A stretch of DNA of 64,000 nt from CAWJMN01 sp963844055 (GCA_963844055.1 CAWJMN010000001.1:2976001-3040000), one strand, 5' to 3'; counted from the first letter of the stretch, positions 24,702-34,157 are shown. Translations and numbers: made by a program. The notes: generated by a model not told the origin, from the letters alone.

Positions 24702-26300
24702 CTATCGCAAGCGAGTGTCGGCTTGCATCATCGCTTGGTAGGCCGGAACGGCGTAAACATCGGGAGACTTCTCAAAGCGTTCCCGGCTGGCGGCATCCAC
24801 AAAGAAGAACATCTGCCCGCGGTAAGCCGATCCACAATTTCGCTTTCCTTCTGCCAGTTTGCCCTGTTCGGCAAAAACCACAGGATCACAGCCGGAGAGC
24901 ACTGGGCTGAAACGGTCTGGATCAGCCAGGAATTTTTGCTGGGCTTGCTGCGAAGCGAACAGATAGGTCCGCCCACGATGCACGGCACCAAACTGTGGGT
25001 TTCCCTTGGTCCATTTCATGGTCTCTGCAAGGGTCACAGGGCAATGCTTTTCGAGGCCGAACGCCGGTGCCTGAGCGGCCGCAACAAACTTCATCCCAGC
25101 TGGCTGAGGGTTTACAGGAGCGGTGATGTCTGGAAGACCAGAATGCCCAGCCCCCCCAACTTGTGGTGTAGGAGCATGCGATGGTGCTTGGCCGTAAACA
25201 CCGCCGTAGGCTGGAGCAGCCGTGGCTGGCGGAGCAGACTCCTCTGCAGGATTCCAGGCTTGGTCCTGGCTAGGTGGAGCTTGCTGGGGGGCAGGAGCCT
25301 GGCCACCGCCATAGACGCTCGTCTGGCCCTGTGGAGCCGCTGGAGCCCCAACTGGCATGTATTGCGAAATCTGGTTGGCAGCTCGCTCACCGTAGGCTGA
25401 AGCCTGTTGCTGGGCTTGCTGAGCATATTGGCTGGCCCCAGCAATTCCCTGAGCAGCGTATTGCTCCCCCTTGGAAACTGCCTGATTGGCCGATTGCTCG
25501 GCCGCTGCGACTCCCTGGCTCACCATTTGTTGGCCATAAGCCATGCCAGCACTCGCCTTTTGCTGCGCGGTCTGCACTGCGGCAGCCCCCGCTTGGTTGA
25601 ACTGGTCCATGCCACGCTGAGTGGAGGCTACAGCAGCCCCCTGCATTGCCTGGACACTTTGGCCAGCCTGTGCCTGCATTTGGCGACCGGCATTGGCGGC
25701 GGTATTTGTATAGCGATTGACGATTTCAGCGGGGTTTGTTGCAGCAGCAGGAGCGTACTGATTAACAATATATCCCCCCGTTTGTTCCACATTGCCCGCT
25801 GGGCCACGTGGCTGGGATGCGGGGACAGCAGGAGCAGGAGTAGCAACTGGATTGGCAGCGCTAGCAGCCATCGGAGCGGCCTTCTTGGAGACCTCATCCA
25901 GCATGTTGACATAAGTATTTACAGCCTGCGGGCTAACCGTGCGAAAGAGCTCTTCGCCGTCGCAAGTTGCGATGACGTCTACTGGCCAGCGATCGACCTG
26001 AAACGACTCAGCAACCTTAGGCGACTTGCCGGCATGAACCTTGACCGCGACATAGCCCCGATCAATGGCAGTTGCTACAGCCGCCTGGCTAAAAACGTTC
26101 TTTTCAAGACGCTCGCACGGCGGGCAGCCATCGTTGTAAAAGTGGATGAGCAGCAGCTTGCCTTGCTGACGTGCTTGCTGAGCGGCTTGATTGAGGTCAC
26201 TTCCCCAGCGAATCGTGTCCTGTGCAAACAGCGGCGCAGCACTGCCCAGCACTAGTAGCATTACTGCCAACAATCGCGTTCCCACCATGGAATCACCCAT
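24702..26300 (-). CDS. Secreted thioredoxin-like protein with C-terminal YHS-type domains
   Basis: The 532-residue protein has a signal peptide (LLAVMLLVLGSAAPLFAQ) and a thioredoxin-like domain with LLLIHFYNDGCPPCERLEK (CPPC at residues 59-62). A long Ala/Gln-rich linker (about residues 150-400) follows. The C-terminal part has two YHS-like segments: EKHCPVTLAETMKWTKG with FGAVHRGRTYLFAS, and SGCDPVVFAE with GSAYRGQMFFFVD. YHS domains often bind metals through Cys. It probably acts outside the cytoplasm in redox or metal handling; the combination is unusual, so this is inference. The start ATG 26300 or the internal ATG 26288 both give the signal peptide. Confidence 0.8.
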   Translation of the reverse strand: MGDSMVGTRLLAVMLLVLGSAAPLFAQDTIRWGSDLNQAAQQARQQGKLLLIHFYNDGCPPCERLEKNVFSQAAVATAIDRGYVAVKVHAGKSPKVAESFQVDRWPVDVIATCDGEELFRTVSPQAVNTYVNMLDEVSKKAAPMAASAANPVATPAPAVPASQPRGPAGNVEQTGGYIVNQYAPAAATNPAEIVNRYTNTAANAGRQMQAQAGQSVQAMQGAAVASTQRGMDQFNQAGAAAVQTAQQKASAGMAYGQQMVSQGVAAAEQSANQAVSKGEQYAAQGIAGASQYAQQAQQQASAYGERAANQISQYMPVGAPAAPQGQTSVYGGGQAPAPQQAPPSQDQAWNPAEESAPPATAAPAYGGVYGQAPSHAPTPQVGGAGHSGLPDITAPVNPQPAGMKFVAAAQAPAFGLEKHCPVTLAETMKWTKGNPQFGAVHRGRTYLFASQQAQQKFLADPDRFSPVLSGCDPVVFAEQGKLAEGKRNCGSAYRGQMFFFVDAASRERFEKSPDVYAVPAYQAMMQADTRLR

Positions 26301-27534
26301 TCCGATTCACAAACTCAGGAATCCAAGCGCGTCTTCAATATCCGCGCATTGCCGCCGTTCTTTGGTCTATCGGTTTGTGTATCGTGCGGATTAAGGGGAA
26401 AGTAACGATTGCAACGAAATTGCTCACCAGGGTAGGTGATCGTCGATTTGGCCCGGAGGATTGCGGCTTAACAGCCCGTCCCCGACGGAGGATTTTGAAG
26501 TTTTTTCAGGAAAATTCTCAAGGAAAGCCAAAGACCCCAGCTTGACACAATCGATGAACCTTATAAGATTTCTCCAGATTCAATTCTGACGAGCGGATTA
26601 GCGTTTTCGCTGAACCCTTTTGGATTTTGCCCTTTGAGATTTGACTTTTAAGGGGCTAAATCGCTGACTTACCGCTGGGTGCCTTGTCGCAACGGACGGC
26701 TTTTTTGACGGCTTCCTTTCTTCGAAGCGACCCAGTGTTATTCCTTGCTCATTAGTGGGCCTGGTTTTAGTTTTCAGCGGGTTCAGGTTTGCCAGTGTAG
26801 TGGCTTCTGCATTCGGTCCTTCTGTTTGCGGTGGTCGCAACGTGGTTAGGCATGCTTCTTAGGGTCGTTTAGCGACTATGTTGCTTTGGGTTCTTTCCCC
26901 GCAACAAAGTTTTGCGTTCCCTTAGGCCTGTGCTTAGCGGATGTCTTTTTTTGGAACCTCTTGGGCTCCAAATTGGCAGTTGACATCTTTCCTGGCGGCG
27001 CTTTTTGATCCTTCGATGACTGCCCAAACGGGCGACGTCATTGTCTGGTCGTTTACCGCAGTTAGGTCTGTCCGATACCAGACTCGGGTTTGCATTGACC
27101 CATGGGGAATGTGGCTACTGGCCGTGATTCCTTAGGCAAATAGGCAAACGACTCCTGTTTCTGGGTGTAATGAATGCGGCTGGCTCGCTTACGAGGCTTT
27201 CGTAACGTGCAGGCCAGGAACTGAACCCCACAGCACCAACCGTGCTAAAACAGGTTCTTAGCTCCAAAGAATTTGCAGGATGTAGATTCTCGCATGCGGG
27301 CATTTGGTAGGTGGTTTATCCATTCTCCGGCCTTCGCTTGGTTTTATTCCACAACGACTTCAGGATCAATTTCGCGCTAACACACGGCTTCCCCGATCGC
27401 TTTAAAAACGTGATCGGCCACTGTGGGTTGTTAGCAATTCGTCAAACACAATTTGGGGAACGAATCCCCGTTCTACGCTGTGGTGAGCTTTCCGCTTCAA
27501 TGAAGCTAACTGTCACCCTCGGTTTTAATTTTGG
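26301..27534 (+). other. Long untranslated region upstream of rho
   Basis: No gene is convincing in these 1,234 bases; the short open frames have no family features. The composition differs from neighbouring genes, with many T/G runs such as CTTTTTTTGG and GCTTTTTTGACGG. A good sigma-70-type promoter lies at 26542-26569. Short hairpins lie near the 3' end, including CCGATC/GATCGG at 27393-27417 and GGGGA/TCCCC at 27455-27469. If transcription starts near 26577, the rho mRNA has a leader of about 960 bases, which would suit regulation such as Rho autoattenuation. Confidence 0.6.
26542..26569 (+). promoter_or_regulatory. Probable sigma-70 promoter of the rho transcript
   Basis: A consensus -35 box TTGACA (26542-26547) is followed by a 16-base spacer and TAAGAT (26564-26569) as the -10 box. 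It faces rightward, and no gene lies between it and rho, which begins about 970 bases downstream. Confidence 0.6.
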
Positions 27535-29049
27535 ATGATTAGAGGTATGGCCAAAAAGAAGTTTCGTCCTCGCGGTTCGGGCGGACGCTCCGGTTCTTAC
27601 GGTGGCGGCGGTGGTGGCGGCGGCGGCTACGGTGGTGGCGGAGGCTATCAAGGTGGTGGCGGCGGTGGATATGGTGGCGGTGGTGGTGGAGGAGGCGGAG
27701 GTTACGGTGGTGGTGGCGGCGGTGGCCGTCCTCCTCGTAGACGTCGTCGTCCTGGCCAAGGTCCTGGTGGAGGCGGTGGCTATCGTGGCGACCGTGGTCC
27801 CGGCGGACCTCCTGGTGATCGCCCCTATCCAACAGATGAGCCACAGTTGGATGCCGAGGGCCGCGTCATTGCAGCCGTCGATGGAGACATGTCGGCCGAG
27901 GGAAACCCCGAAGGTGGAATTCCTCAGCCCGATCTTATCGAAGGTCACGGCCTGCTCGAACTGCATCCCAACGGCTACGGCTTTTTGCGCAGCCCTGAAA
28001 ACGGCTACTCGCGTGAACGTTCAGATCCGTTTGTCCCAGGCACGATGATCGAAAAGTACGCGCTTCGACAAGGCGTAATGATCAAGGGAACGGTTCAACC
28101 AGCTCGTCGTCAACAAGGTCCACGCTTGCGTGAGATTACCGATGTCGACGGCATGCCACCGGAAGAATACGTCAACGTCAAGCCTTTTGATTCGAAGACG
28201 CCGATCAACCCGAATCGCTGGTTCCATCTGGAAACAGGTCCACTTCCGCTAACTACGCGGGTAATGGATCTGCTTACTCCACTGGGACGCGGCCAACGTG
28301 CACTGATCGTTGCCCCACCTCGGTCGGGCAAAACGATCTTGCTTCAGCACATTAGCCACGGCATGGCCACGAACTTCCCCGAGATCAAGCAGATTATCCT
28401 GCTGATCGACGAACGTCCGGAAGAAGTGACGGACATGCGCCGCAATTCGGCCGGCGAAGTAATTGCCAGCAGCTTGGACAACGACATTGAAAGCCACGTT
28501 CGTATTGCACAACTCGTCATCGAGCGTTGCAAGCGTCTGGCAGAAATGGGCCAAGATGTGTTCCTGCTGATGGACTCCATCACCCGTTTGGCACGTGCTT
28601 TCAACAAGTTTGTAAGCAATGGCCCGACCGGCAGCGGTGGCGTGAACATCAAGGCGCTTGATATTCCGAAGAAGTTGTTCGCAACGGCTCGTGCGTTTGA
28701 AGAAGGGGGCTCGTTAACGATTGTTGCGACCGCCCTGATTGAAACCAATAGCCGTATGGATGATGTGATCTTCCAAGAGTTCAAGGGAACCGGCAACATG
28801 GAACTGGTACTCGACCGCAAACTGGCCGAGCGTCGAATCTGGCCAGCCATGGATGTAACACAGTCTGGCACTCGTCGCGAAGAACTCCTGCTTCATCCTG
28901 ATTCGCTACATGCGATCACGATGCTTCGCAGGACCCTCTCCTCGATGAATCCGGTCGAAGCGATGGAACAGCTAACAAGACAGCTTGGGAAATTCAAAAC
29001 CAATGCCGAATTTATTCAGCTGATTAGCAAGTCGCGCAGCAACGACTAA
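27535..29049 (+). CDS. rho: Transcription termination factor Rho
   Basis: Rho is a ring-shaped RNA helicase that ends transcription. The 504-residue protein has an unusual N-terminus: about 100 residues of Gly/Arg/Tyr-rich low complexity. Next comes the RNA-binding cold-shock-like domain (GHGLLELHPNGYGFLRSPE), then the ATPase core with Walker A APPRSGKTILLQHI (about residues 259-272), ILLIDERPEEVTDMRR, Walker B VFLLMDSITRLARAFN, and the Q- and R-loop region up to RRIWPAMDVTQSGTRREELL. The start is ATG 27535 or the in-frame ATG 27547, which begins with MAKKKFRP; neither has an ideal ribosome-binding site. The gene has its own terminator. Confidence 0.97.
   Translation: MIRGMAKKKFRPRGSGGRSGSYGGGGGGGGGYGGGGGYQGGGGGGYGGGGGGGGGGYGGGGGGGRPPRRRRRPGQGPGGGGGYRGDRGPGGPPGDRPYPTDEPQLDAEGRVIAAVDGDMSAEGNPEGGIPQPDLIEGHGLLELHPNGYGFLRSPENGYSRERSDPFVPGTMIEKYALRQGVMIKGTVQPARRQQGPRLREITDVDGMPPEEYVNVKPFDSKTPINPNRWFHLETGPLPLTTRVMDLLTPLGRGQRALIVAPPRSGKTILLQHISHGMATNFPEIKQIILLIDERPEEVTDMRRNSAGEVIASSLDNDIESHVRIAQLVIERCKRLAEMGQDVFLLMDSITRLARAFNKFVSNGPTGSGGVNIKALDIPKKLFATARAFEEGGSLTIVATALIETNSRMDDVIFQEFKGTGNMELVLDRKLAERRIWPAMDVTQSGTRREELLLHPDSLHAITMLRRTLSSMNPVEAMEQLTRQLGKFKTNAEFIQLISKSRSND
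27590..27740 (+). repeat. GGN-rich coding repeat for the Rho glycine-rich N-terminus
   Basis: Tandem GGT/GGC/GGA codons with interspersed TAC/TAT give runs such as YGGGGGYQGGGGGGYGGGGG. The simple sequence is prone to length variation. It encodes a likely disordered RNA-interaction or phase-separation segment. Confidence 0.85.
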
Positions 29050-29087
29050 GCCCCAGCGAATCGACAATAGATCGCAGTAACTACGAG

Positions 29088-29124
29088 GTGAGGCCTTTCG
29101 GAAACGAAGGGCCTCACTTTTTTT
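29088..29124 (+). terminator. Intrinsic terminator of rho
   Basis: A 13-base stem, GTGAGGCCTTTCG with CGAAGGGCCTCAC, closed by a GAAA tetraloop, is followed by seven T residues. It lies 39 bases after the rho stop codon. Confidence 0.93.
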
Positions 29125-29167
29125 AGGGACTGTCTTTATAGTGCTCTATAGAATAGCGAGGCGAAAA

Positions 29168-29845
29168 CTACTTCCCCGCCTTCCGCACATCGCCCAACAC
29201 TCCGGCCGTTTGGTCGTGCATTTCACTGGTAGCACGCACCACAAGGCATTGCAGGGGAGCGTAATAAACAATTCGCCCCGGACCACCTGCACGCTCCCAA
29301 AATTGAGGGTTGAGAGTTCTTTCAATCAAGTCAACCAGAGCAGCTCCCCCCAAATCCTGTTGCGCCGCACCACCACTCGCCAAAAATTGCTGCGGGCTGG
29401 CAAGCGAAAAGTCGGTAAGTTGCAGAGCGACCGCCAAGCTTTGTTCCTGCTCTGGAATGGATGCCTCACCCGCAACCGGCTTCTTCACCGGCTGGGTATC
29501 CTTCGCCAAAGATCGCTTCAACTGCTGCTTGAGGCTTGTCGAAGTCTTCCGCAAGCGAGCGGCAAGTTCATTGCGATACGACTGCAGTGCACTACTTAAC
29601 TCCAGGCGTGGATCACTAACGATCTCTGCATGTAGTTTGCACTGGGCAACGATGATGGCTGCTCGCTCAACATCACTTCGAGCCTCGACTTGCGAACGCA
29701 AAAGATGCCGCAGCTCCTTATCAAGTTCATGATAGGGACGGCGAGTCACCTCCGCCGTTGCGCTGGCAACAGTCGTCCCGTGATTCGCGACTTCCGCCGG
29801 ATCTGCCGCAAGCAGACAAGCACTTATTGCAAAAGCAGTCCACAT
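29168..29845 (-). CDS. Secreted protein of unknown function
   Basis: The 225-residue protein has a short signal peptide (WTAFAISACLLAADPA), a helical central part rich in Glu, Arg and Lys, and a C-terminal segment YYAPLQCLVVRATSEMHDQ. The last segment resembles secretin-type N-domain pieces common in planctomycetes. I do not recognise the family and give no function. The ATG at 29845 is chosen for the very strong site GGAGGAGG six bases upstream; a longer frame to 30022 would overlap the PAP2 gene. It lies 119 bases downstream of that gene and may be co-transcribed. Confidence 0.72.
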   Translation of the reverse strand: MWTAFAISACLLAADPAEVANHGTTVASATAEVTRRPYHELDKELRHLLRSQVEARSDVERAAIIVAQCKLHAEIVSDPRLELSSALQSYRNELAARLRKTSTSLKQQLKRSLAKDTQPVKKPVAGEASIPEQEQSLAVALQLTDFSLASPQQFLASGGAAQQDLGGAALVDLIERTLNPQFWERAGGPGRIVYYAPLQCLVVRATSEMHDQTAGVLGDVRKAGK

Positions 29846-29964
29846 AACAAGCCTCCTCCACCTTAGCCCCAGGGCTGATCGTGGCAGAAAATGCCTGAAA
29901 AAGCAAACACTAGCCTGCAAATCCAGCCGCAATACAAAGCAGCCTGAGCACCGCTTACTGGGGC

Positions 29965-30675
29965 CTAGCCAATAATTCCGCGAGACTCCAGCTTGGAAAA
30001 CCGGCGACTTAGCACCGGCCACTGCGTCACAAGCAGGCCCGCCAAACAGCCAACGGCCGCACCGACCAGCACATCAGAAAGGAAATGGCTTTGGCTCTTC
30101 ATTCGCTGCAGCGAGGCCAAGCAGGCGAAACCAACAAACACCCAGCGTCCCCGAGGATAGACATGCCCCAAAGCCACGGCAAATCCCCAAGCTGTTGCCG
30201 TATGCGCAGAAGGGAAGGACTGCCAGGGCGAGCGCCATGCCTCACGCGGAAGTGAAAATAGAGGCAGCCAATCACCAAATGTCGCCAGCGAACTACTGGC
30301 ATTTATCTCTAGAGCCGCTGCCGGACGCTGACGTGAGATCACCAGCCCCTTCACAACATTGGCCAGCATCCCACCACCATAAGCCCCCGCTGCCAAACGA
30401 GCCACACGATATCGCCCAAGTGGATCGAGGACCGCAATCAGCAACAGAAGGACGCCCACCGCCAAACCGTGAGAGAAACACTCACTAAGATCCACGAGCT
30501 TGCCTAGCTCTCCCCATTTTTTTACTCCTTGCAGTGATTGAGCAATGGAAAGGTCCCAAGGCATTGCTAGCGTAGCCAAAAGCAACAACCCCGGGACGAC
30601 CAGCCATTTGGCAAACGCGTGCCCGCCTTGCACGTGCACACCAACCAGGGGTGGATGAATTTCAGAGCTCGACAT
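29965..30675 (-). CDS. PAP2-family phosphatase, membrane-bound
   Basis: This is a 236-residue integral membrane phosphatase of the PAP2 superfamily that likely acts on phospholipid or isoprenoid pyrophosphates. The three signature parts are all present: KGLVISRQRP, PSAHTATAWG and SQSHFLSDVLVGAAVG, with the catalytic His in the last two. About six hydrophobic segments surround them. The start ATG 30675 precedes the first of them. It is divergent from the acyltransferase gene. It could work with lipid-carrier recycling, but the substrate cannot be told from sequence. Confidence 0.92.
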   Translation of the reverse strand: MSSSEIHPPLVGVHVQGGHAFAKWLVVPGLLLLATLAMPWDLSIAQSLQGVKKWGELGKLVDLSECFSHGLAVGVLLLLIAVLDPLGRYRVARLAAGAYGGGMLANVVKGLVISRQRPAAALEINASSSLATFGDWLPLFSLPREAWRSPWQSFPSAHTATAWGFAVALGHVYPRGRWVFVGFACLASLQRMKSQSHFLSDVLVGAAVGCLAGLLVTQWPVLSRRFSKLESRGIIG

Positions 30676-30904
30676 ACGTCACTTCACGGGTGGATAGAAA
30701 GTATCCAGCTTCTAAAAACCAACAAAAGCAGAAGGCAAAAACTGCCCGACGCAAATGCTACTCGCTCCTACTGATTTTGACATAGGCCAAGTCGCTTCGA
30801 TCGAGTAAACTTCGCACTTCACTTACCCGCTTGGCCGCAAGTCCTACCTCGACTTGTGGCTGGATTCGTGACCCAACATTTCAGGGAAGGTCGGAAAGCC
30901 AAGG

Positions 30905-31654
30905 ATGGCTATTTTTCGCAACCCGATATTGATCCGCATGATCGCTTGGTGCATCGCCAGAATCAACATGATCTGGATGAGCACTATTCGTGTTGAACTG
31001 GACCCCGATTTGGCCCGGCAGTATGACCCGCGCAAGGATGCACGTGGCTTACTCTATGCCTTTTGGCACGAAGATCTCTTCTACCTGGGATACCTCGTAT
31101 CCAATACGCCTACCGACTGTCTCATCAGCCGTTCGCGTGATGGAGAGTACTTCTCCCAGATCCTTTACAGCATGAATGTTGGCACCGTTCGCGGCTCGAC
31201 TAATCGAGGCGGAGCTCAAGCAATCTTGCAAGTAGTTCGAAGCGAAGAGAACCGCAATTTGGGCATCACTCCCGATGGGCCACGTGGCCCACGCCGAGTC
31301 TTTCAGCCGGGCGCCGTCTTTTTAGCCTCTCGCAGCGGCATGCCAATCATCCCGATTGTGATCGGGTACCAAAACGCCTGGCGTGCGAAAAGTTGGGACC
31401 GGACAGCCTTCGCCAAGCCCTTTTCCAACATCGTGATCATGGGCGGACCTGCGATTCACATTCCGCCCGACATTGGTCCCGAAGAGATTGAAAAGTATCG
31501 GCAGGAAATTGAAGACAAGCTAAACGAGTTGCATGACCGAGCCGATGCCCGAGCCAAAAACATCGGTAAGATTCCTCCAGAACAAGACCCAGCCACCAGC
31601 CATTATGCATGTCGGCAGGTAGCTGCTTCTCCAACCTTAGAAAAGGTGGCTTAG
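30905..31654 (+). CDS. Lysophospholipid acyltransferase-family protein (DUF374)
   Basis: The 249-residue protein resembles the DUF374 branch of the lysophospholipid acyltransferase family. It has FWHEDLFYLGYL (HxxxxL acceptor-type motif), SRSRDGEYF, VRGSTNRGG and TPDGPRGPRR. It has a hydrophobic N-terminal segment (about residues 8-25) and is likely inner-membrane attached, adding an acyl chain to a lipid. The ATG 30905 has GGAAAG upstream. Its stop codon overlaps that of ftsH by four bases in the convergent orientation. Confidence 0.9.
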   Translation: MAIFRNPILIRMIAWCIARINMIWMSTIRVELDPDLARQYDPRKDARGLLYAFWHEDLFYLGYLVSNTPTDCLISRSRDGEYFSQILYSMNVGTVRGSTNRGGAQAILQVVRSEENRNLGITPDGPRGPRRVFQPGAVFLASRSGMPIIPIVIGYQNAWRAKSWDRTAFAKPFSNIVIMGGPAIHIPPDIGPEEIEKYRQEIEDKLNELHDRADARAKNIGKIPPEQDPATSHYACRQVAASPTLEKVA

Positions 31655-33726
31655 CCACTCTTCTCGGTTGCAATGGTTGTTGGCTCTGCAACCGGACGCA
31701 GAGCACTGGCAAGCGTACCAGGCACCACAATCGGCCCGGGCGACGTTTCTTCAATGATCCGCTTGAGCTCCACCGCATCAACCGACTCAACTTCAATGAG
31801 TCGCCTGGTAAGAGCTTCTAGTGCGGCCCGACGCACTTCCAGGATGTGACGCACTCGGACAATTGCTTCATCAATGATCCGGCGTACTTCCCGATCAATT
31901 TCGCGGGAGGTCTCTTCACTGTGGGACCGAGTCCGTCCCTCTTCGGCACCAGCCAAAAACGCCGAGCGATTGCTTTCGCGATAATTCACACGGCCCAGCC
32001 GACTCATGCCGTATTCCATCACCATGCTACGGGCGATTTCGGTACCACGCTCAAGGTCATTCTGAGCACCGGTAGAAACATCTTGGAAGATGATCTCTTC
32101 CGTGATCGTTCCGGCCAAAATCACCTGAATGCGGCTTTCTAGCTCAGACTGAGTCATCAAAAAGCGGTCCCCTTCAGGACGCTGCATCATATATCCAAGC
32201 GCCGCTAGGCCACGTGGAATGATCGAGACCTTATGCACGGGGTCCGTATTCGGCAAGCTGTACGCCACCAAAGCATGGCCGCTTTCGTGATAGGCCACAC
32301 GCAGCTTCTCGTCTTCATTCATGATCCGCTGCTTCTTTTCGAGACCAGCGGTAACACGTTCGACACCTTCGTTGAACTCACGCATGCCTACCGAAGCACG
32401 CTCACCACGTGCCGCAAGCAGAGCGGCTTCATTCACAAGATTCGCTAGGTCGGCCCCCACAAAGCCCGGCGTAATTGCCGCGACTTCCTTCAAATCTACG
32501 GCAGGGTCCAGCTTCACATTCTTGACGTGCACCTTCAAAATATCTTCGCGTCCCTTGATGTCCGGGCGATCTACCAATACATGGCGATCAAAACGACCAG
32601 GGCGGAGCAGGGCAGGGTCCAGGGTTTCAGGACGATTTGTTGCCGCCACTACAATCACGCCACTATTGCTGCTAAAGCCGTCCATTTCCACCAGCAACGC
32701 ATTCAGCGTTTGCTCACGTTCATCGTGTCCACCTACGATGCCGCTTCCACGACTTTTTCCCAACGCATCCAACTCATCAATGAAGATGATGCACGGGGCT
32801 TTCTGCTCAGCCTGCGAGAACATATCACGCACGCGAGCTGCACCAACGCCGACAAACATCTCGACAAAGTCCGAACCAGACAGGCTGAAAAACGGAACGC
32901 CTGCTTCACCGGCAATCGCTTTGGCGAGAAGGGTTTTTCCCGTGCCCGGAGGCCCTACCAACAAAACGCCACGTGGAATGCGTCCACCTAGACGTTGGTA
33001 CTTTTCCGGCATCCGCAAAAAGTCGACGACTTCGCGCACTTCTTCAACCGCTTCATCAATGCCAGCAGCATCATTGAAGGTGACGCCCAAATCTTCCTGG
33101 GCATACAACCGACCACGGCTTCGGCCAAACGCCATCGGCGAACCTGCCCCCGTCAAACGACGGATCAGCATGTACAAGATCAAGGCAAAAAACGCCCCGC
33201 CGAGAAGCATGGGCATCATGTTCTGCAAAGCAGAAGGCTGGCTGGAATTCAGATAATCGGGATCAACGTCTGCAATCAGCGCAACAAGGCTGTCACGCAT
33301 CTCTCCCTTGGAATCCACATCCGTGCGAAACGCAACATTTTGCCGAAGGGTGTCAGGATCTGGAATTGCCTCAGCACCCTTTTTTCCACCCGTAGGCATC
33401 TTCATCGTTACGTGGTCCACCCGACCTGTAACCTGACGCTCCGAGACGAGCAACTCTCGCAATCCCGAGTAACGAATGGTTCGCGGCGGGCTTGCCGTAC
33501 GGTCGACAACGTCAACGTAGGGCGATTCTTGCTTGGCCTTCATCTGTTCGAGTAACTGAACCAGACGCTGCGGAGGTAACTTCACAGCAAACATCGAATC
33601 CATCGACATCGCCACACTGAGCAGCAGAAGCAGGACCAGCCCAATGGGCAGGATCCAAGACCACCCTGCCGATCCGCGCCCTTCGCCATCGCTGCCGTTA
33701 CGGCCAGGTCCGTTTTCGTAACTCAT
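31651..33726 (-). CDS. ftsH: ATP-dependent zinc metalloprotease FtsH
   Basis: This membrane-anchored protease degrades misfolded membrane and regulatory proteins. The 691-residue product has transmembrane helices at about residues 22-42 and 171-188 with a periplasmic loop between. Its AAA module includes Walker A GPPGTGKT (258-265), Walker B IIFIDELDALG and the arginine finger in RPGRFDRH. The zinc protease motif is HESGH (480-484; the usual form is HEAGH), followed by STGAQNDLERGTEIARSMV. The N-terminus is Gly/Glu/Asn-rich and has no known function. A strong hairpin lies about 60-90 bases upstream of the start. Confidence 0.97.
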   Translation of the reverse strand: MSYENGPGRNGSDGEGRGSAGWSWILPIGLVLLLLLSVAMSMDSMFAVKLPPQRLVQLLEQMKAKQESPYVDVVDRTASPPRTIRYSGLRELLVSERQVTGRVDHVTMKMPTGGKKGAEAIPDPDTLRQNVAFRTDVDSKGEMRDSLVALIADVDPDYLNSSQPSALQNMMPMLLGGAFFALILYMLIRRLTGAGSPMAFGRSRGRLYAQEDLGVTFNDAAGIDEAVEEVREVVDFLRMPEKYQRLGGRIPRGVLLVGPPGTGKTLLAKAIAGEAGVPFFSLSGSDFVEMFVGVGAARVRDMFSQAEQKAPCIIFIDELDALGKSRGSGIVGGHDEREQTLNALLVEMDGFSSNSGVIVVAATNRPETLDPALLRPGRFDRHVLVDRPDIKGREDILKVHVKNVKLDPAVDLKEVAAITPGFVGADLANLVNEAALLAARGERASVGMREFNEGVERVTAGLEKKQRIMNEDEKLRVAYHESGHALVAYSLPNTDPVHKVSIIPRGLAALGYMMQRPEGDRFLMTQSELESRIQVILAGTITEEIIFQDVSTGAQNDLERGTEIARSMVMEYGMSRLGRVNYRESNRSAFLAGAEEGRTRSHSEETSREIDREVRRIIDEAIVRVRHILEVRRAALEALTRRLIEVESVDAVELKRIIEETSPGPIVVPGTLASALRPVAEPTTIATEKSG

Positions 33727-34157
33727 GAAGATTCTCTTCCTGTTTGGCTATTAAGGGCTCAATTGCTCGCCAGGTCAGCTCAACGGCACCCAATTTTTGG
33801 TGGAAATCCAAAATTGGGTAGTGCTACGTTTTATTGTAACCGCCAATTCCCTAAGAGGTTTAATCGGGTTGTCGATCCGGATTTGAGCTCCTACAATGCA
33901 CGGCTCGACAGAAGTCTAAAGCCTGCCTGATTTTAGCGTGATTTTGTCGCGTTGTTTAGGTGGTAACTTTGACCCCGAAAAGCTGCCGGTTTTAGAGAAG
34001 GCTCCCCGCAAAATCCCACCTGTCACTTTGGGCGGTCACGTTAATAATTAAGGGTTATCGGGGTTCACTTAGTTCACGGAAGTCCTTATCTTCCTACGTT
34101 TTATCGACTGCAACGGTTTGCCGTAATTTGAGCGTTCGAGTTTTTTGACGCGATCTC
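33727..34157. other. Divergent intergenic region ftsH/dxr
   Basis: This gap has no gene. The stem ACCCAATTTTTGG (33788-33800) with CCAAAATTGGGT (33808-33819) lies about 60-95 bases before ftsH and would be in its leader or operator. The remaining sequence shows no other clear motif. Confidence 0.5.

Noticed and set aside
25407..26255. A 282-codon rightward open frame opposite the thioredoxin/YHS gene
   Set aside because: It is the complement of an Ala/Gln-rich coding region, and its sequence shows no domain.
26598..26840. A short leftward open frame in the rho leader
   Set aside because: It has no ribosome-binding site, no conserved motif and Lys/Thr/Pro-rich composition; better read as untranslated.
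27115..27303. A short leftward open frame in the rho leader
   Set aside because: It is too short and lacks any translation signal or family feature.
32321..33256. A 311-codon rightward open frame opposite ftsH
   Set aside because: It lies antisense to a clear FtsH coding region and has Ser/Arg-rich composition expected from the reverse strand.
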